Shown piece after piece: positions 19,501 to 29,462 of a DNA stretch of 64,000 nt. The notes under the pieces are model-generated. The model ran no database searches. It was not told where the DNA came from and was given only the letters and a program-made list of their open reading frames with translations. The translations under genes and the position numbers were made by a program. The DNA comes from Thiobacillus sp. (GTDB lineage: Bacteria; Pseudomonadota; Gammaproteobacteria; Burkholderiales; Thiobacillaceae), in NCBI GenBank assembly GCA_020057245.1, contig JAGVGD010000012.1:1-64000 (forward strand). The letters run 5' to 3'. Position 1 is the first letter of the stretch; each line of letters opens with the position of its first letter.

Positions 19501-19728
19501 TTGAATTTCGATAAAGAACTCGACGCACGCGGCCTGAACTGCCCCTTGCCCATCCTGCGTGCCAAGAAGTCCCTGGCTGAAGTTGAAAGTGGCCAAGTGC
19601 TGAAAATCCTGTCCACCGACCCGGGTTCGGTCAAAGACTTCGCGGCTTTCGCCAAGCAGACCGGCAACGAGTTGCTGTCGACTGCCGAAGCGGGTGGCGA
19701 GTTCACCTTCTTCATGAAGAAAAAGTAA
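19501..19728 (+). CDS. tusA: TusA-family sulfur carrier protein
   Basis: 75 residues starting with TTG at 19501, nine bases after AAGGAG. The family motif CPLP (C14-P17) is in 'LDARGLNCPLPILRAKK'. TusA carries persulfide sulfur between rhodanese and DsrE-type proteins in the cytoplasm. It has its own upstream gap (126 bases) and is followed by a long hairpin terminator, so its dose may differ from that of dsrE2. Confidence 0.95.
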   Translation: MNFDKELDARGLNCPLPILRAKKSLAEVESGQVLKILSTDPGSVKDFAAFAKQTGNELLSTAEAGGEFTFFMKKK

Positions 19729-19745
19729 GCAAGCAATTCAAACAA

Positions 19746-19784
19746 AGCGCCGTCTGTTCCTGGAACACACGGCGCTGTTTTTTT
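19746..19784 (+). terminator. Rho-independent terminator between tusA and dsrE2
   Basis: AGCGCCGT/ACGGCGCT outer stem with an inner TGTTCC/GGAACA stem, followed by seven T. It would limit read-through from tusA. Confidence 0.9.
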
Positions 19785-19811
19785 AAGCGGAACACAAGGA
19801 GAGAGACGAGC

Positions 19812-20324
19812 ATGGACGACACCAAAAAAATGGCCATCATTGCAACCAAGGGCACCTTGGATTGGGCTTATCCCCCGTTCATTCTGGCCTCGACTGCAGC
19901 CGCGCTGGGCTATGAAGTGCAGATTTTCTTCACGTTCTACGGCCTGCAAATGGTTCGCAAGGATCTGTCCGGCCTCAAGGTCAGCCCCTTGGGCAACCCC
20001 GGCATGCCGATGAAAATGCCGTTTGGCCCCAAGTGGTTCAAAGGCATCAACTGGAACATTCCCAACGCCATCCAGTCCCTGGTTCCCGGCTATGAAAGCG
20101 TCGCCACCGGCCTGATGAAAATGACCATTGCCAACTGCGGCGTGGCCACCATCTCCGACTTGCGCAGCCTCTGCCAGGAAGCGGAAGTCAAATTCCTCGC
20201 CTGCCAGATGACGGTTGAACTGTTCGGTTTCGAACATACTGATTTCATTGACGGCATCGAATACGTTGGCGCAGCCACTTTCTTCGAATTCGCCGGCGAT
20301 ACGGATATCTGTCTGTTCATCTAA
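19812..20324 (+). CDS. dsrE2: DsrE2-type sulfur-trafficking protein
   Basis: 170 residues of the DsrE/DsrF/DrsH fold. Conserved cysteines C121 and C131 (LCQEAEVKFLACQM) match the DsrE2A pattern, where one carries persulfide. The segment around residues 19-48 is hydrophobic, as in membrane-associated DsrE2. The rhodanese-tusA-dsrE2 order is characteristic of sulfur-oxidising bacteria and archaea. GGAGAG precedes the ATG. Confidence 0.9.
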   Translation: MDDTKKMAIIATKGTLDWAYPPFILASTAAALGYEVQIFFTFYGLQMVRKDLSGLKVSPLGNPGMPMKMPFGPKWFKGINWNIPNAIQSLVPGYESVATGLMKMTIANCGVATISDLRSLCQEAEVKFLACQMTVELFGFEHTDFIDGIEYVGAATFFEFAGDTDICLFI

Positions 20325-20361
20325 GTTCAGTATCCCGCCTGCTGATTGCAGCAGTATGAAA

Positions 20362-20388
20362 AGAGCCGATTTGTTCGGCTCTTTTTTT
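20362..20388 (+). terminator. Rho-independent terminator after dsrE2
   Basis: Stem AGAGCCGA/TCGGCTCT with a 5-base loop and a T run. Confidence 0.9.
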
Positions 20389-20528
20389 ATGTGTTATTTG
20401 TGCAACATCGCTTCAGAATTACTCAAGCAATTAACATTCCTTGCCGATATGGGCTTCAGGTGTGGGCGTAGTATCCGCGTCAGGTCATCGAAAGCATGGC
20501 TGAAAAATTTATCCACAAGGAGACATAA

Positions 20529-21779
20529 ATGAAATTTACCCGCGTATTCGCATTCATGGCACTGGCCGGTCTGGCCGGCAGCGCCTTCGCTACCAACGGC
20601 ATGTTCTCGCATGGCTACGGCATGAAATCCAAAGGCATGGCCGGCGCATCTACCGCCAGCTCGGATGATGCTTTTGGTGGCGCCAACAACCCTGCTTCTG
20701 CTGCTTTTGCCGGCAATCGTGTTGATCTGGGCGTGGACCTGTTTAGCCCGCGTCGCGAGACCTCGAATCCCAACTTCGGAACGGTTGATAGCGACGCTAA
20801 CTACCACCTGATCCCCGAGTTTGGCTATAACCAGATGGTCAGCGACACCATGGCGTTCGGCGTGACCGTTTACGGTAATGGCGGCATGAATACTGATTAT
20901 GCGGCTTTGGGTGGTGCGTTTGGCACGATGAACTCGTTGGGTGGCTCGGGTGCTTTGGGTGTGGATTTGATGCAGGTGATCATTGCGCCGACCGCCGCAT
21001 TCAAGGTTGCTCCTAACCACTCGATCGGTATTTCCCCGCTGCTGGGTTACCAGAAGTTTGCCGCAACCGGTCTGCAGGGTTTTGTTAACGCCGGTGTTTC
21101 TTCAGATCCAACTGCTGTGACGAACCAGGGTAATGATGATGCTTGGGGTTTTGGCGTGCGTATTGGTTACATGGGCAAGATCACGCCTGATGTGACCATC
21201 GGTGTTGCCTACTCCACCAAAGTGGATTTCGATGAGTTCAGCAAATACAAGGGTCTGTTTGCCGAGCAGGGTAATCTGGATTTGCCTGAGAACTATAATC
21301 TCGGCGTGACTTGGCAGGCGACCCCTGTACTCAAGTTGGCCGCTGACTACCAGCGCATCAACTACAGCGGTGTAAATGCGATTGGCAACCCCTCTGCCAA
21401 TACGTTGCTGGGTGCTCCCTTGGGCGCAGACAATGGCTCCGGCTTTGGCTGGGCTGACATGGACATTTGGAAGCTGGGCGCTGAATACAAGCTCAGCCAA
21501 CAAATGACCTTGCGTGCTGGTTATAGCTATGCTGAGAGTCCGATCGACGGTTCGGAGATGGGTGAAGCAATGTTCAATATCATTGCCCCGGGCGTGATTG
21601 AACATCATCTCACCATGGGCTTTACCTATACCATGGCTTCGGGCGATGAAATGACTATGGCTTACATGCACGGGTTTGAGAATGACGTGAGTGGTGTGCG
21701 TCCTGGTTTTGGTGGCGGTACAGATACGACCACCATGTACCAGAATTCGTTGGGTTTCCAGTACAGCTGGAAAATGTAA
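20529..21779 (+). CDS. FadL/OmpP1-family outer-membrane channel
   Basis: 416 residues. Signal peptide cleaved after AFA (about residue 21), then TNGMFSHGYGMKSKGMAGAS, the hatch-like N-terminal segment, and the NPASAA motif typical of FadL/TodX transporters. Alternating strands continue to the C-terminus (SLGFQYSWKM). FadL channels carry hydrophobic molecules across the outer membrane. Its place directly after the sulfur-carrier genes suggests a hydrophobic sulfur compound as substrate, but a fatty acid or aromatic is equally compatible with the sequence. AAGGAGA precedes the start. Confidence 0.88.
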   Translation: MKFTRVFAFMALAGLAGSAFATNGMFSHGYGMKSKGMAGASTASSDDAFGGANNPASAAFAGNRVDLGVDLFSPRRETSNPNFGTVDSDANYHLIPEFGYNQMVSDTMAFGVTVYGNGGMNTDYAALGGAFGTMNSLGGSGALGVDLMQVIIAPTAAFKVAPNHSIGISPLLGYQKFAATGLQGFVNAGVSSDPTAVTNQGNDDAWGFGVRIGYMGKITPDVTIGVAYSTKVDFDEFSKYKGLFAEQGNLDLPENYNLGVTWQATPVLKLAADYQRINYSGVNAIGNPSANTLLGAPLGADNGSGFGWADMDIWKLGAEYKLSQQMTLRAGYSYAESPIDGSEMGEAMFNIIAPGVIEHHLTMGFTYTMASGDEMTMAYMHGFENDVSGVRPGFGGGTDTTTMYQNSLGFQYSWKM

Positions 21780-21807
21780 TCTTCAGCGCTTGTTAGGCTG
21801 ACACAAA

Positions 21808-21838
21808 AGCCGGGGTCGCAAGACCCCGGCTTTTTTTT
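21808..21838. terminator. Strong terminator after FadL-like gene
   Basis: Ten-base stem AGCCGGGGTC/GACCCCGGCT with GCAA tetraloop and a T run. It lies between the convergent FadL-like gene and valS. Confidence 0.95.
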
Positions 21839-21857
21839 ATGCCTGCTTGATGAGCCG

Positions 21858-24596
21858 TTAGATTAATCGAGCGTGCTGCGATTCCAGCTTGTGCAGCATG
21901 CCGACAAAGTCGGCCAGTCGCGCCTGTTCTTGCTGCACCACGGCGGCGGGAGCCCTGTCGACGAAGCTGGCGTTGGCGAGCTTGCCTTGCGCTTTGGTGA
22001 TCTCGTTCTGGATGCGGGCAATTTCCTTGGCCAGTCGCGCGCGCTCTTCGTCCTTGTCGATGACCACTACCAGCATCATCCGCATCTCGCCGATCAGTTG
22101 CACCGGGGCGTCGGCCTCGGGCAGGGCGGCGGTGGCGCTGACTTCGCTGAGCTTGCCGAGTGCCGTGATGTAGGGTGCCAGTGCCTTGATCACGCTGGCA
22201 TCGCCCTCGATCACCAGCGGCACCCGCAGCGCGGGAGACAGGTTCATTTCGCCGCGCAGCGTGCGGCAGGCGTTGACCAGTTCCTTCAGCAGCTGGATGC
22301 GGGCGACACTGTCTGGCCAGGCCTGCGCAGCATCAGTCTGTGGATAGGCGGCGAGCATGATGCTGTCGCTGGCGACGCCGGCGAGCGGCGCGACTTTCTG
22401 CCATAGCTCTTCGGTGATGAAGGGAATGATGGGGTGGGCCAGGCGCAGCGTGGCTTCGAGCACGCTGGCGAGCGTGCGGCGGGTGGCGCGCTGCTGTTCG
22501 GACGTGCCGTGGGTGAGCTGCACCTTGGCGAGTTCCAGATACCAGTCGCAGAATTCGTCCCAGACGAATTCGTAGACTGCGCGTGCGGCCTGGTCGAAGC
22601 GATAGGCGGCGAAGGCTTCGTGCACCTCGGCGATGGCTTGCTGCAACCGCGCGGCGATCCAGCGGTCGGCATCCGAAAAGTCCATCGGCTGGCTGGCATC
22701 CTGCCCGCAGTCGTGGCCTTCCAGGTTCATCAATGCGAAACGGGTGGCGTTCCACAGCTTGTTGCAGAAGTTGCGGTAGCCCTCGGCGCGCTGCAGGTCG
22801 AACTTGATGTCGCGGCCGTGTGTGGCGAGGCTCGCAAAAGTGAAACGCAGTGCATCCGTGCCGTAGGCGGCGATGCCTGCGGGGAATTCCTTGCGGGTAC
22901 GCTTTTCAATGCTCGGCGCTTTGCGGGGATCCATCAGCCCGGTGGTGCGCTTGGCGACCAGTTCGTCAATGGCGATGCCGTCTATCAAATCAATAGGATC
23001 GAGCACGTTGCCTTTCGACTTGCTCATCTTGTGGCCTTCTGAGTCGCGTACCAGGCCGGTGACGTAGACTTCGCGGAACGGCACTTTGCCGGTGAGGTGC
23101 TTGGACAGCATCACCATGCGCGCGACCCAGAAGAAGATGATGTCGAAGCCGGTGACCAGCACCGAGGTCGGCAGATAGCGTTCGAGTTCGGGTGTCTGCT
23201 CGGGCCAGCCCAGCGTCGAGAACGGCCACAGCGCGCTGGAGAACCAGGTGTCGAGCACATCGTTGTCTTGCGTGAGCGGTTTGCCGCCAGCCTGCTTGAC
23301 GGCATCGGCTTCGTTGGCCGCGACGTAGAAATTGCCGTCCTCGTCGTACCAGGCCGGAATGCGATGCCCCCACCACAGCTGGCGCGACACGCACCAGTCC
23401 TGGATATTTTCCAGCCACTGGCGGTAAGTCGTGGTCCAGTTTTCCGGCACGAATTTCAACTCGCCCGACTCGACTGCGTCCAACCCCTGTTTGGCGAGGC
23501 CTTCCATGCTCATGAACCACTGGTCGGTGAGCATCGGCTCGATCACCGCGTGGGTGCGGTCGCCGCGCGGAATCATCAGCTTGTGCGGCTTGGCCGAAAC
23601 CAGCAGGCCTTTCGCCTGTAGTTCGTCGAGAAGCTGTTGCCGCGCGACGTAGCGATCCAGCCCCTGGTATTCGGTCGGGCAGAGGTCGTTCATTTTGGCG
23701 TCGAGCGTCAGCACACCGATCGCCACCAGCTTGTGGCGCTGGCCGATCTGCCAGTCGTTGAAGTCGTGCGCGGGCGTGATCTTGACCACGCCGGTGCCGA
23801 ATTCGCGGTCGACATAATCGTCGGCAATGATGGGGATGCTGCGCTCGGCAATCGGCAGGCGGACGTGCTTGCCGATCAGGTGGGCGTAACGTTCGTCTTC
23901 CGGATGCACCGCCACTGCGGTGTCGCCGAGCAGGGTTTCCGGGCGGGTGGTGGCGACGGTCAGAAAGCCGGAACCGTCCTCCAACGGGTAGTTGATTTCC
24001 CAGATGAAGCCGTCTTCCTCGGTGCTGACGACTTCGAGGTCCGATACCGCCGTGCCCAATACCGGGTCCCAGTTCACCAGCCGCTTGCCGCGATAGATCA
24101 GGCCTTCGCGGTACAGCCGCACGAACACCTCGGTGACAGCTGTGGAGAGGCCGGCATCCATGGTGAAGCGTTCACGGCTCCAGTCGGGGCTGGTGCCGAG
24201 CCGACGCATCTGGCGGGTGATGGTGGAACCGGATTGCTCTTTCCACTCCCAGACCTTGTCGAGGAATTTTTCGCGGCCCAGTTCGTGGCGCGAGATGCCT
24301 TGTGCGTCGAGCTGGCGTTCCACCACGATCTGGGTGGCGATGCCCGCGTGGTCGGTGCCGGGCTGCCACAGCGTGTTGTCGCCCGACATGCGGTGGTAGC
24401 GGGTGAGCGCGTCCATCAGGGTGTGCTGGAAAGCATGGCCCATGTGCAGCGTGCCGGTGACGTTGGGCGGCGGCAGCATGATGCAGTAGGCGGGGGCGGC
24501 GGGTGCATTGCCTGCCTTGAAATAGCCGGCGCTTTCCCAGTGGGCGTACCAGCGTTTTTCGATGTCGGCTGGTTCAAACGATTTGGCGAGTTCCAT
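21858..24596 (-). CDS. valS: Valine--tRNA ligase
   Basis: 912 residues, normal for bacterial ValRS. Class I signatures: [13 protein letters not shown] (HIGH-type) and KMSKSKGN. The editing domain and the C-terminal coiled coil (residues about 845-912) are present. It charges tRNA-Val and edits threonine. The ATG at 24596 gives the family start [17 protein letters not shown]; no strong ribosome site is seen. The 138 bases upstream hold unusual tandem repeats. Confidence 0.98.
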   Translation of the reverse strand: MELAKSFEPADIEKRWYAHWESAGYFKAGNAPAAPAYCIMLPPPNVTGTLHMGHAFQHTLMDALTRYHRMSGDNTLWQPGTDHAGIATQIVVERQLDAQGISRHELGREKFLDKVWEWKEQSGSTITRQMRRLGTSPDWSRERFTMDAGLSTAVTEVFVRLYREGLIYRGKRLVNWDPVLGTAVSDLEVVSTEEDGFIWEINYPLEDGSGFLTVATTRPETLLGDTAVAVHPEDERYAHLIGKHVRLPIAERSIPIIADDYVDREFGTGVVKITPAHDFNDWQIGQRHKLVAIGVLTLDAKMNDLCPTEYQGLDRYVARQQLLDELQAKGLLVSAKPHKLMIPRGDRTHAVIEPMLTDQWFMSMEGLAKQGLDAVESGELKFVPENWTTTYRQWLENIQDWCVSRQLWWGHRIPAWYDEDGNFYVAANEADAVKQAGGKPLTQDNDVLDTWFSSALWPFSTLGWPEQTPELERYLPTSVLVTGFDIIFFWVARMVMLSKHLTGKVPFREVYVTGLVRDSEGHKMSKSKGNVLDPIDLIDGIAIDELVAKRTTGLMDPRKAPSIEKRTRKEFPAGIAAYGTDALRFTFASLATHGRDIKFDLQRAEGYRNFCNKLWNATRFALMNLEGHDCGQDASQPMDFSDADRWIAARLQQAIAEVHEAFAAYRFDQAARAVYEFVWDEFCDWYLELAKVQLTHGTSEQQRATRRTLASVLEATLRLAHPIIPFITEELWQKVAPLAGVASDSIMLAAYPQTDAAQAWPDSVARIQLLKELVNACRTLRGEMNLSPALRVPLVIEGDASVIKALAPYITALGKLSEVSATAALPEADAPVQLIGEMRMMLVVVIDKDEERARLAKEIARIQNEITKAQGKLANASFVDRAPAAVVQQEQARLADFVGMLHKLESQHARLI

Positions 24597-24619
24597 GGCG
24601 TGCGCGCAAAACCGCCATT

Positions 24620-24697
24620 ATCCCAAAAAAGCTTGGGACACGTCCCCAAAAGCCCGGGACACGTCCCAAAAAAGCCTGAGGCGCGTCCCAAAAACCC
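24620..24697. repeat. Tandem ~22-base palindromic repeats upstream of valS
   Basis: Three and a half imperfect copies of a ~22-base unit: GGGACACGTCCC cores at 24635-24646 and 24656-24667, a degenerate third at 24678-24689, each followed by A-rich AAAAAGC spacers. Each core is nearly self-complementary, so each copy can form a hairpin. Confidence 0.85.
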
Positions 24698-24734
24698 AGC
24701 CGTCTACCCTGAAAACATCGTTGCCGACGCAACG

Positions 24735-25229
24735 TCAGCTCGATGGGCCGCGTGGTTCCTTGAGCTTTTCGGCGATGGCCTCGCGCACGATTTCGCGCAC
24801 GCTGACGTCAAACTGGCTGAGCAGGTTGGAGACGGTCTGGTCGAGGCTTTTGCGCAGCTCGGCGGAGACCTGCTGTTCCATCACTTCGGACAGACGGGGG
24901 GCCAGCTCGCTCATCAACTGTTCGGTCAGGGTGTCGTTGACTGTCTCGATGGACGGTGTTTCAACTGGCGGGGTGGCCAACTCGCCAGGCGGCGCAACGG
25001 GGGCTACGACGGCAGGGATTTCAGCAGGCGGGGCGGCGACAGGCGGCGTGCCGCGCTGGATCAGGTCGGTCAGAACTGGCAGCCATGCATCGGCGGGCGG
25101 ACAGGCGGCGGCGCTGGGCAGCTCTGCCGTTGCGGGGAGCGTCGCGTCGTCACTACCTGCATCCTCGCTGCCGCCGCGATGCCTTTTCATCAACGCATCC
25201 ATTTTGTTCAACAGCGGGCTGTCGCTCAT
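24735..25229 (-). CDS. Hypothetical protein between holC and valS
   Basis: 164 residues. The N-terminal part is charged, the middle (about 60-95) is rich in proline, alanine and valine, and the C-terminus (100-160) is predicted helical (LSEVMEQQVSAELRKSLDQT...). No signal or membrane segment. Proteins of this kind are found at the same place in other betaproteobacteria (DUF2486-like), with unknown role. It starts 8 bases after the holC stop, so it is probably in the pepA-holC operon. Confidence 0.75.
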   Translation of the reverse strand: MSDSPLLNKMDALMKRHRGGSEDAGSDDATLPATAELPSAAACPPADAWLPVLTDLIQRGTPPVAAPPAEIPAVVAPVAPPGELATPPVETPSIETVNDTLTEQLMSELAPRLSEVMEQQVSAELRKSLDQTVSNLLSQFDVSVREIVREAIAEKLKEPRGPSS

Positions 25230-25237
25230 GACTTGCC

Positions 25238-25663
25238 TTAACCCGCCTGCCGCAGGTCGTGCGATTTGAGCGCATAGCCGCGGGCCTGATAATAGCGATA
25301 GCGTGCGCGTCCCTGTTCGCGGCCGGCTTCGTCCTGACCGATGATCTCGACCAGACGTTCGAAGCGGGCGAACGCGGCGGGCTGCTCGGTGTGCAGGTTG
25401 ATCATGACGTCAGCCGTGCGCAGTGCATCGGCGTTGGCACCGATCAGCACCGGAGTTTCGTTCGCCAGTGCGTCGCTGTCGCGGCAGTGAGGGACAAAGC
25501 CGAGTGCTGGCTTTGTCCACAGCAGCCGGTCGATGGCATCGGCCACTGCCGGGTCGGGTGCGTAAATCATCACCTGCTTGCCCTGGCCGTGCGCCTTTGT
25601 TGCGACGCGGCGCGCCACGTCGAGCGGGTCGTCGGCAAACGTGTAAAAGGTGATTTCGGTCAC
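25238..25663 (-). CDS. holC: DNA polymerase III chi subunit
   Basis: 141 residues starting with GTG at 25663 (VTEITFYTFADDP); the frame is open further upstream inside pepA, but this is the family start. Chi links the clamp loader to single-stranded DNA-binding protein. The family pattern 'VMIYAPDPAVADAIDRLLW' and 'PVLIGAN..ALRTADVMINL' is visible. It follows pepA by 11 bases, an order common in proteobacteria (pepA-holC-valS). Confidence 0.92.
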   Translation of the reverse strand: MTEITFYTFADDPLDVARRVATKAHGQGKQVMIYAPDPAVADAIDRLLWTKPALGFVPHCRDSDALANETPVLIGANADALRTADVMINLHTEQPAAFARFERLVEIIGQDEAGREQGRARYRYYQARGYALKSHDLRQAG

Positions 25664-25674
25664 TGTTCTTGAAT

Positions 25675-27201
25675 TCAGGGCCGCGCCGCGCGATTGATCA
25701 GCCAATGCACCAGCAGGGAGACCGGGCGACCGGTCGAACCTTTGTCGCGGCCGCCCTTGTAGGCGGTGCCGGCGATGTCGAGATGCGCCCAGTGGTACTT
25801 TTTGGCGAAGCGCCACAGAAAGCAGGCTGCGGTAATCGAGCCGCCGGGACGGCCGCCGATGTTGGCCATGTCGGCGAGGCTGCTTTTCAGCTGCTCCTGA
25901 TAGTCGTCCCACAGCGGCATGCGCCAGACACGATCCCAGGCGTGATCGGCGGCATGTTCGATTTCGCGCGCGAGCGGGTCGTGGTTGCTGTACAGCGCGC
26001 TCGGATGCGCGCCGAGTGCAATGACGCAGGCGCCGGTCAGCGTCGCCAGGTCGATGACGGCATCGGGCTCGAAGCGTTCGGCGTAGGTCAGCGCATCGCA
26101 CAGAATCAGGCGGCCTTCAGCGTCGGTGTTGAGGATCTCGATGGTCTGGCCGGACATCGAAGTGACGATGTCACCCGGCTTGTTGGCCTTGGCGTCGGGC
26201 ATGTTTTCGCATGCAGGGATCAGGCCGACGACATTGAGTTTGAGGCCGAGTTCGCCGATGGCGCGGAACGCCCCGATGACAGCGCCGCCGCCGCTCATGT
26301 CGTAGTTCATTTCGTCCATTTCGGTTGGCGGTTTGAGCGATATGCCGCCCGCGTCGAAGGTGACGGCCTTGCCTACCAGCACCACCGGCTTGGCGTTTTT
26401 GGCGCCGCCTTCGTGCTTGAGGACGATGAAACGCGGCGGCTTGTCGCTGCCTTTGCCGACCGACAGGAAGGAACCCATGCCGAGTTTTTCACAGGCTGCG
26501 TAGTCGAGAATTTCACAGCCGAAGCCGTGGGCTTTGGCCACTTTTTTCGCTTCGCCAGCCAGGTATTCTGGGGTGCAGACATTGGACGGGGTATTGCCCA
26601 GATTCTTGGCCAGGTTGATGCCGTGGGCAATCGCCAGTCCGCGCGCCAGTCCGGCGTCGCCTTGTTTCAGTTCGCCGCGCCGCGACACCGAGAAAATCAC
26701 GCGTTTGAGCGGGCGGCGGACTTCGTTCGGCTTGCTTTTATGATGGTCGAAGCGATACAGCGTGTCGTGCGTGATGATGACGGCTTGTTCGATGTTCCAC
26801 GCAGTGTCGCGCTTCTTGACCGGGATTTCGGAGAGCGTGATCGCCGCTTCCATCGAGCCGGTGTCGCGCAGGGTCTTGATTGCATTGGAGATGGCATCGC
26901 GATAGGCCTTTTCGTGGAAATCGCGCTCCTTGCCCAGCCCCACCAGCAGGATGCGTTCGGCCAGCACCTTGGGCACTTTGTGCAGCAGCAGGGTGCTGCC
27001 GGCCTTGCCGTCCATGTCGCCGCCACGCAGGATCTCGGACAGGTAACCATCGCTGGCGCGGTCGATGTCAACAGCCGGTTCCGACAGCTTGCGGTTGTCG
27101 AACACGCCGACTACAACGCAGGCGCTGCGCTGCTTTTCGGGCGCACCGCTTTTTATGCTAAATTCAAGTTCGATTTCCTTGTTGTCCATGTCTGTGCTCA
27201 A
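25675..27201 (-). CDS. pepA: Leucyl aminopeptidase (M17)
   Basis: 508 residues. The C-terminal catalytic domain has the M17 signature NTDAEGRLIL and the metal-binding VGKAVTFDAGGISLKP. It removes N-terminal residues from peptides using two metal ions; E. coli PepA also binds DNA, which is not tested here. M1 or M5 (27189) could be the start. Divergent from lptF across 111 bases. Confidence 0.96.
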   Translation of the reverse strand: MSTDMDNKEIELEFSIKSGAPEKQRSACVVVGVFDNRKLSEPAVDIDRASDGYLSEILRGGDMDGKAGSTLLLHKVPKVLAERILLVGLGKERDFHEKAYRDAISNAIKTLRDTGSMEAAITLSEIPVKKRDTAWNIEQAVIITHDTLYRFDHHKSKPNEVRRPLKRVIFSVSRRGELKQGDAGLARGLAIAHGINLAKNLGNTPSNVCTPEYLAGEAKKVAKAHGFGCEILDYAACEKLGMGSFLSVGKGSDKPPRFIVLKHEGGAKNAKPVVLVGKAVTFDAGGISLKPPTEMDEMNYDMSGGGAVIGAFRAIGELGLKLNVVGLIPACENMPDAKANKPGDIVTSMSGQTIEILNTDAEGRLILCDALTYAERFEPDAVIDLATLTGACVIALGAHPSALYSNHDPLAREIEHAADHAWDRVWRMPLWDDYQEQLKSSLADMANIGGRPGGSITAACFLWRFAKKYHWAHLDIAGTAYKGGRDKGSTGRPVSLLVHWLINRAARP

Positions 27202-27312
27202 TAAATTGCAGGTTGTCGGTCGGGCGTCGGTACATTCGGCGTCGATTATTGGCGCAGGCGCGGCGGAATGTCAAAACCCCGTTCGCGTGCCGAACCCTTC
27301 CCGGATCTTTCA

Positions 27313-28392
27313 ATGCTTTATCGCCGTGCGCTGACGCGTGAGCTGGCTCTAACCACGGGTGCCGTGCTCACGGTGCTGATGGCGATTGCTATGGTGATTC
27401 TGTTTATCCGTCTGCTGGGCGACGTGGCGCGCGGCGAGCTGGCCAATGAGGCGGTGTTCACCTTTCTCGGCTTTTCGCTGCTGTATTTCCTGCCGGTTTT
27501 GATGACGATCGCGCTGTTCGCCGGCGTGCTGCTGCCGTTGTCGCGCATGTGGCGCGACAGCGAGATGGTGGTCTGGTTCAGCGCCGGTCTGTCGCTAACC
27601 CAATGGCTGCGGCCGGTGCTGGCTTTTGCCATGCCGTTTACGCTGGTCATCCTGCTGTTGACGCTGGTGTTGAATCCCTGGGTGCAGACCAAGAAAGCCG
27701 AGTATCGACAGGATTTGCGCAGCCGCAGCGAAAGCAGCCTGATCGCCCCCGGACTGTTCGCCGAGTCCGACGCAGGACAGCGCGTGTATTACGTCGAGTC
27801 GCTTAATCCCCTGACCGGCATCGTGCGCAATGTATTCATGCAGTCGCGCATCGATGGCCAGCTCGGCCTGGTGGTGGCGCGCGAGGGGTATCACACCGAG
27901 CTGTTCGACGGCTCCCGCTATCTGGTGTTCAAGAACGGGCGGCGCTACGAAGGCATACCGGGCCAACTCGATTACCGCATCGTGCAGTTTGAACGCTACT
28001 GGATGCGGCTGGATCGCGCAGATATTGAAGCATCCGAACCCGGCATCCGGCAGAAACCGGTCACCACGTTGATAGACGATACATCCCCGCCTGCCCGCGC
28101 CGAGCTGTTGTGGCGGTTGGGGGTGCCGGTTTCCGCGTTGGTGCTCGCGGTCATGGCGATCCCGATCAGCTTCGTCAACATGCGCTCGCGTCGCTCCTAC
28201 GGTCTGCTGGTCGCACTCCTGCTCTATTTTGTGTACAACAATCTGCTGTCGCTTTCGCAAGCCTGGGTGGCGCAGGACAAGCTTAACCCCTGGGTGGGGA
28301 TGTTCGCGGCGCACATATTGATGCTGTTTGCCGTGCTTGCGCTGTTTTACATGCGCATGCGCCAGCATCGGCCGGTCAGGATGCGATCATGA
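27313..28392 (+). CDS. lptF: LPS export permease LptF
   Basis: 359 residues from MLYRRALTRELALTTG. Six hydrophobic helices in two groups of three flank a periplasmic beta-jellyroll (about 130-260), the YjgP/YjgQ layout. With LptG and the LptB ATPase it extracts lipopolysaccharide from the inner membrane. The ATG at 27313 was chosen by homology; the frame opens 45 bases earlier. Its stop overlaps lptG by four bases. Confidence 0.96.
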   Translation: MLYRRALTRELALTTGAVLTVLMAIAMVILFIRLLGDVARGELANEAVFTFLGFSLLYFLPVLMTIALFAGVLLPLSRMWRDSEMVVWFSAGLSLTQWLRPVLAFAMPFTLVILLLTLVLNPWVQTKKAEYRQDLRSRSESSLIAPGLFAESDAGQRVYYVESLNPLTGIVRNVFMQSRIDGQLGLVVAREGYHTELFDGSRYLVFKNGRRYEGIPGQLDYRIVQFERYWMRLDRADIEASEPGIRQKPVTTLIDDTSPPARAELLWRLGVPVSALVLAVMAIPISFVNMRSRRSYGLLVALLLYFVYNNLLSLSQAWVAQDKLNPWVGMFAAHILMLFAVLALFYMRMRQHRPVRMRS

Positions 28393-29462
28393 AGCTGCTG
28401 GCGCGCTACCTGACGAGCCAGGTGCTGGCGACTTCCGGACTGGTGCTGCTGGGCTTGCTCCTGCTGTTCACGTTTTTTGACGTGGTCGACGAGATCGGCA
28501 GCATAGGCCGCAACAGTTACGGCCTGGGCAAGGCTGTCGTCGTGGTGTTACTGAAGGTCCCCGGCCATCTGTACGAGATCATGCCGGTGGCCGCCCTGAT
28601 CGGGACCTTGCTGGCCTTGTCGCGGCTGGTAGGCAACTCGGAATACGCCGTGATGCGCGTGTCGGGCTTGTCTACCTGGCGGGTGGCGGGCTATTTCAGC
28701 GTGATCGGCGTGATGCTGTCGCTGCTGTCGCTGCTGCTGGGCGAGTATATTGCGCCCTGGTCGGAGCAGGCTGCGCAGCGCTACAAATTGCTGGCGACGC
28801 ATTCGGTGGTGGCTCAGCAATTTCGCTCGGGCTTGTGGGTCAAGGATGGTTCGCGCTTCATCAATGTGCGCGAGGTGATGCCGGATAGCACCCTGCGCGG
28901 GGTCGATATTTACAGTTTTGAGCCCGACGGACGTCTCGGCTGGACGCGTTCCGCCGAACAGGCGCACTGGCGCGGCAATCAGACCTGGAATCTGCAGCAG
29001 GTGGTGGAAACACACTTCAGCGCCGACGGTATCCAGGCCAGCCGGCGCGCCAGTCAGGACTGGCAGTCGGTGCTGACGCCCGACATCCTCAGCGTATTGC
29101 TGATTGCGCCGGAGAAAATGTCGGCGCGCACGCTTTGGCGATACGTGGCGCATCTGAAAGTAAACGGCCAGAAAGCGACACGCTACGAACTCGCCCTGTG
29201 GACGAAGTTCATCAGCCCGTTTGTCATCCCGATCATGATGCTGATCGTGATGCCGTTTGCCATTCAGGGGCCGCGTTCGGGCGGCACCAGCAGCAAGATT
29301 TTCATAGGCATTCTGGCCGGCCTCGGCTTTCATCTGCTGAGCCGCCTGTTCGGCCATCTCGGCCTGTTGAACGACTGGCCGGCCGTGGCGGTGGCCACTC
29401 TGCCGCTGCTGATTTTCCTGGTGATCGCCCTGCTCGGCGTACGCTGGGTGGATCGGCGCTGA
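28389..29462 (+). CDS. lptG: LPS export permease LptG
   Basis: 357 residues, same fold as LptF: helices at about 13-33, 60-80, 100-120 and three near the C-terminus, with a periplasmic domain between. ATGA overlap with lptF and TGATG overlap with the next gene show one translationally coupled operon. Confidence 0.96.
   Translation: MKLLARYLTSQVLATSGLVLLGLLLLFTFFDVVDEIGSIGRNSYGLGKAVVVVLLKVPGHLYEIMPVAALIGTLLALSRLVGNSEYAVMRVSGLSTWRVAGYFSVIGVMLSLLSLLLGEYIAPWSEQAAQRYKLLATHSVVAQQFRSGLWVKDGSRFINVREVMPDSTLRGVDIYSFEPDGRLGWTRSAEQAHWRGNQTWNLQQVVETHFSADGIQASRRASQDWQSVLTPDILSVLLIAPEKMSARTLWRYVAHLKVNGQKATRYELALWTKFISPFVIPIMMLIVMPFAIQGPRSGGTSSKIFIGILAGLGFHLLSRLFGHLGLLNDWPAVAVATLPLLIFLVIALLGVRWVDRR

Noticed and set aside
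24597..24734. T-box-like tRNA sensor before valS
   Set aside because: Hairpin repeats are present, but there is no T-box sequence or specifier loop and the organism is a proteobacterium.
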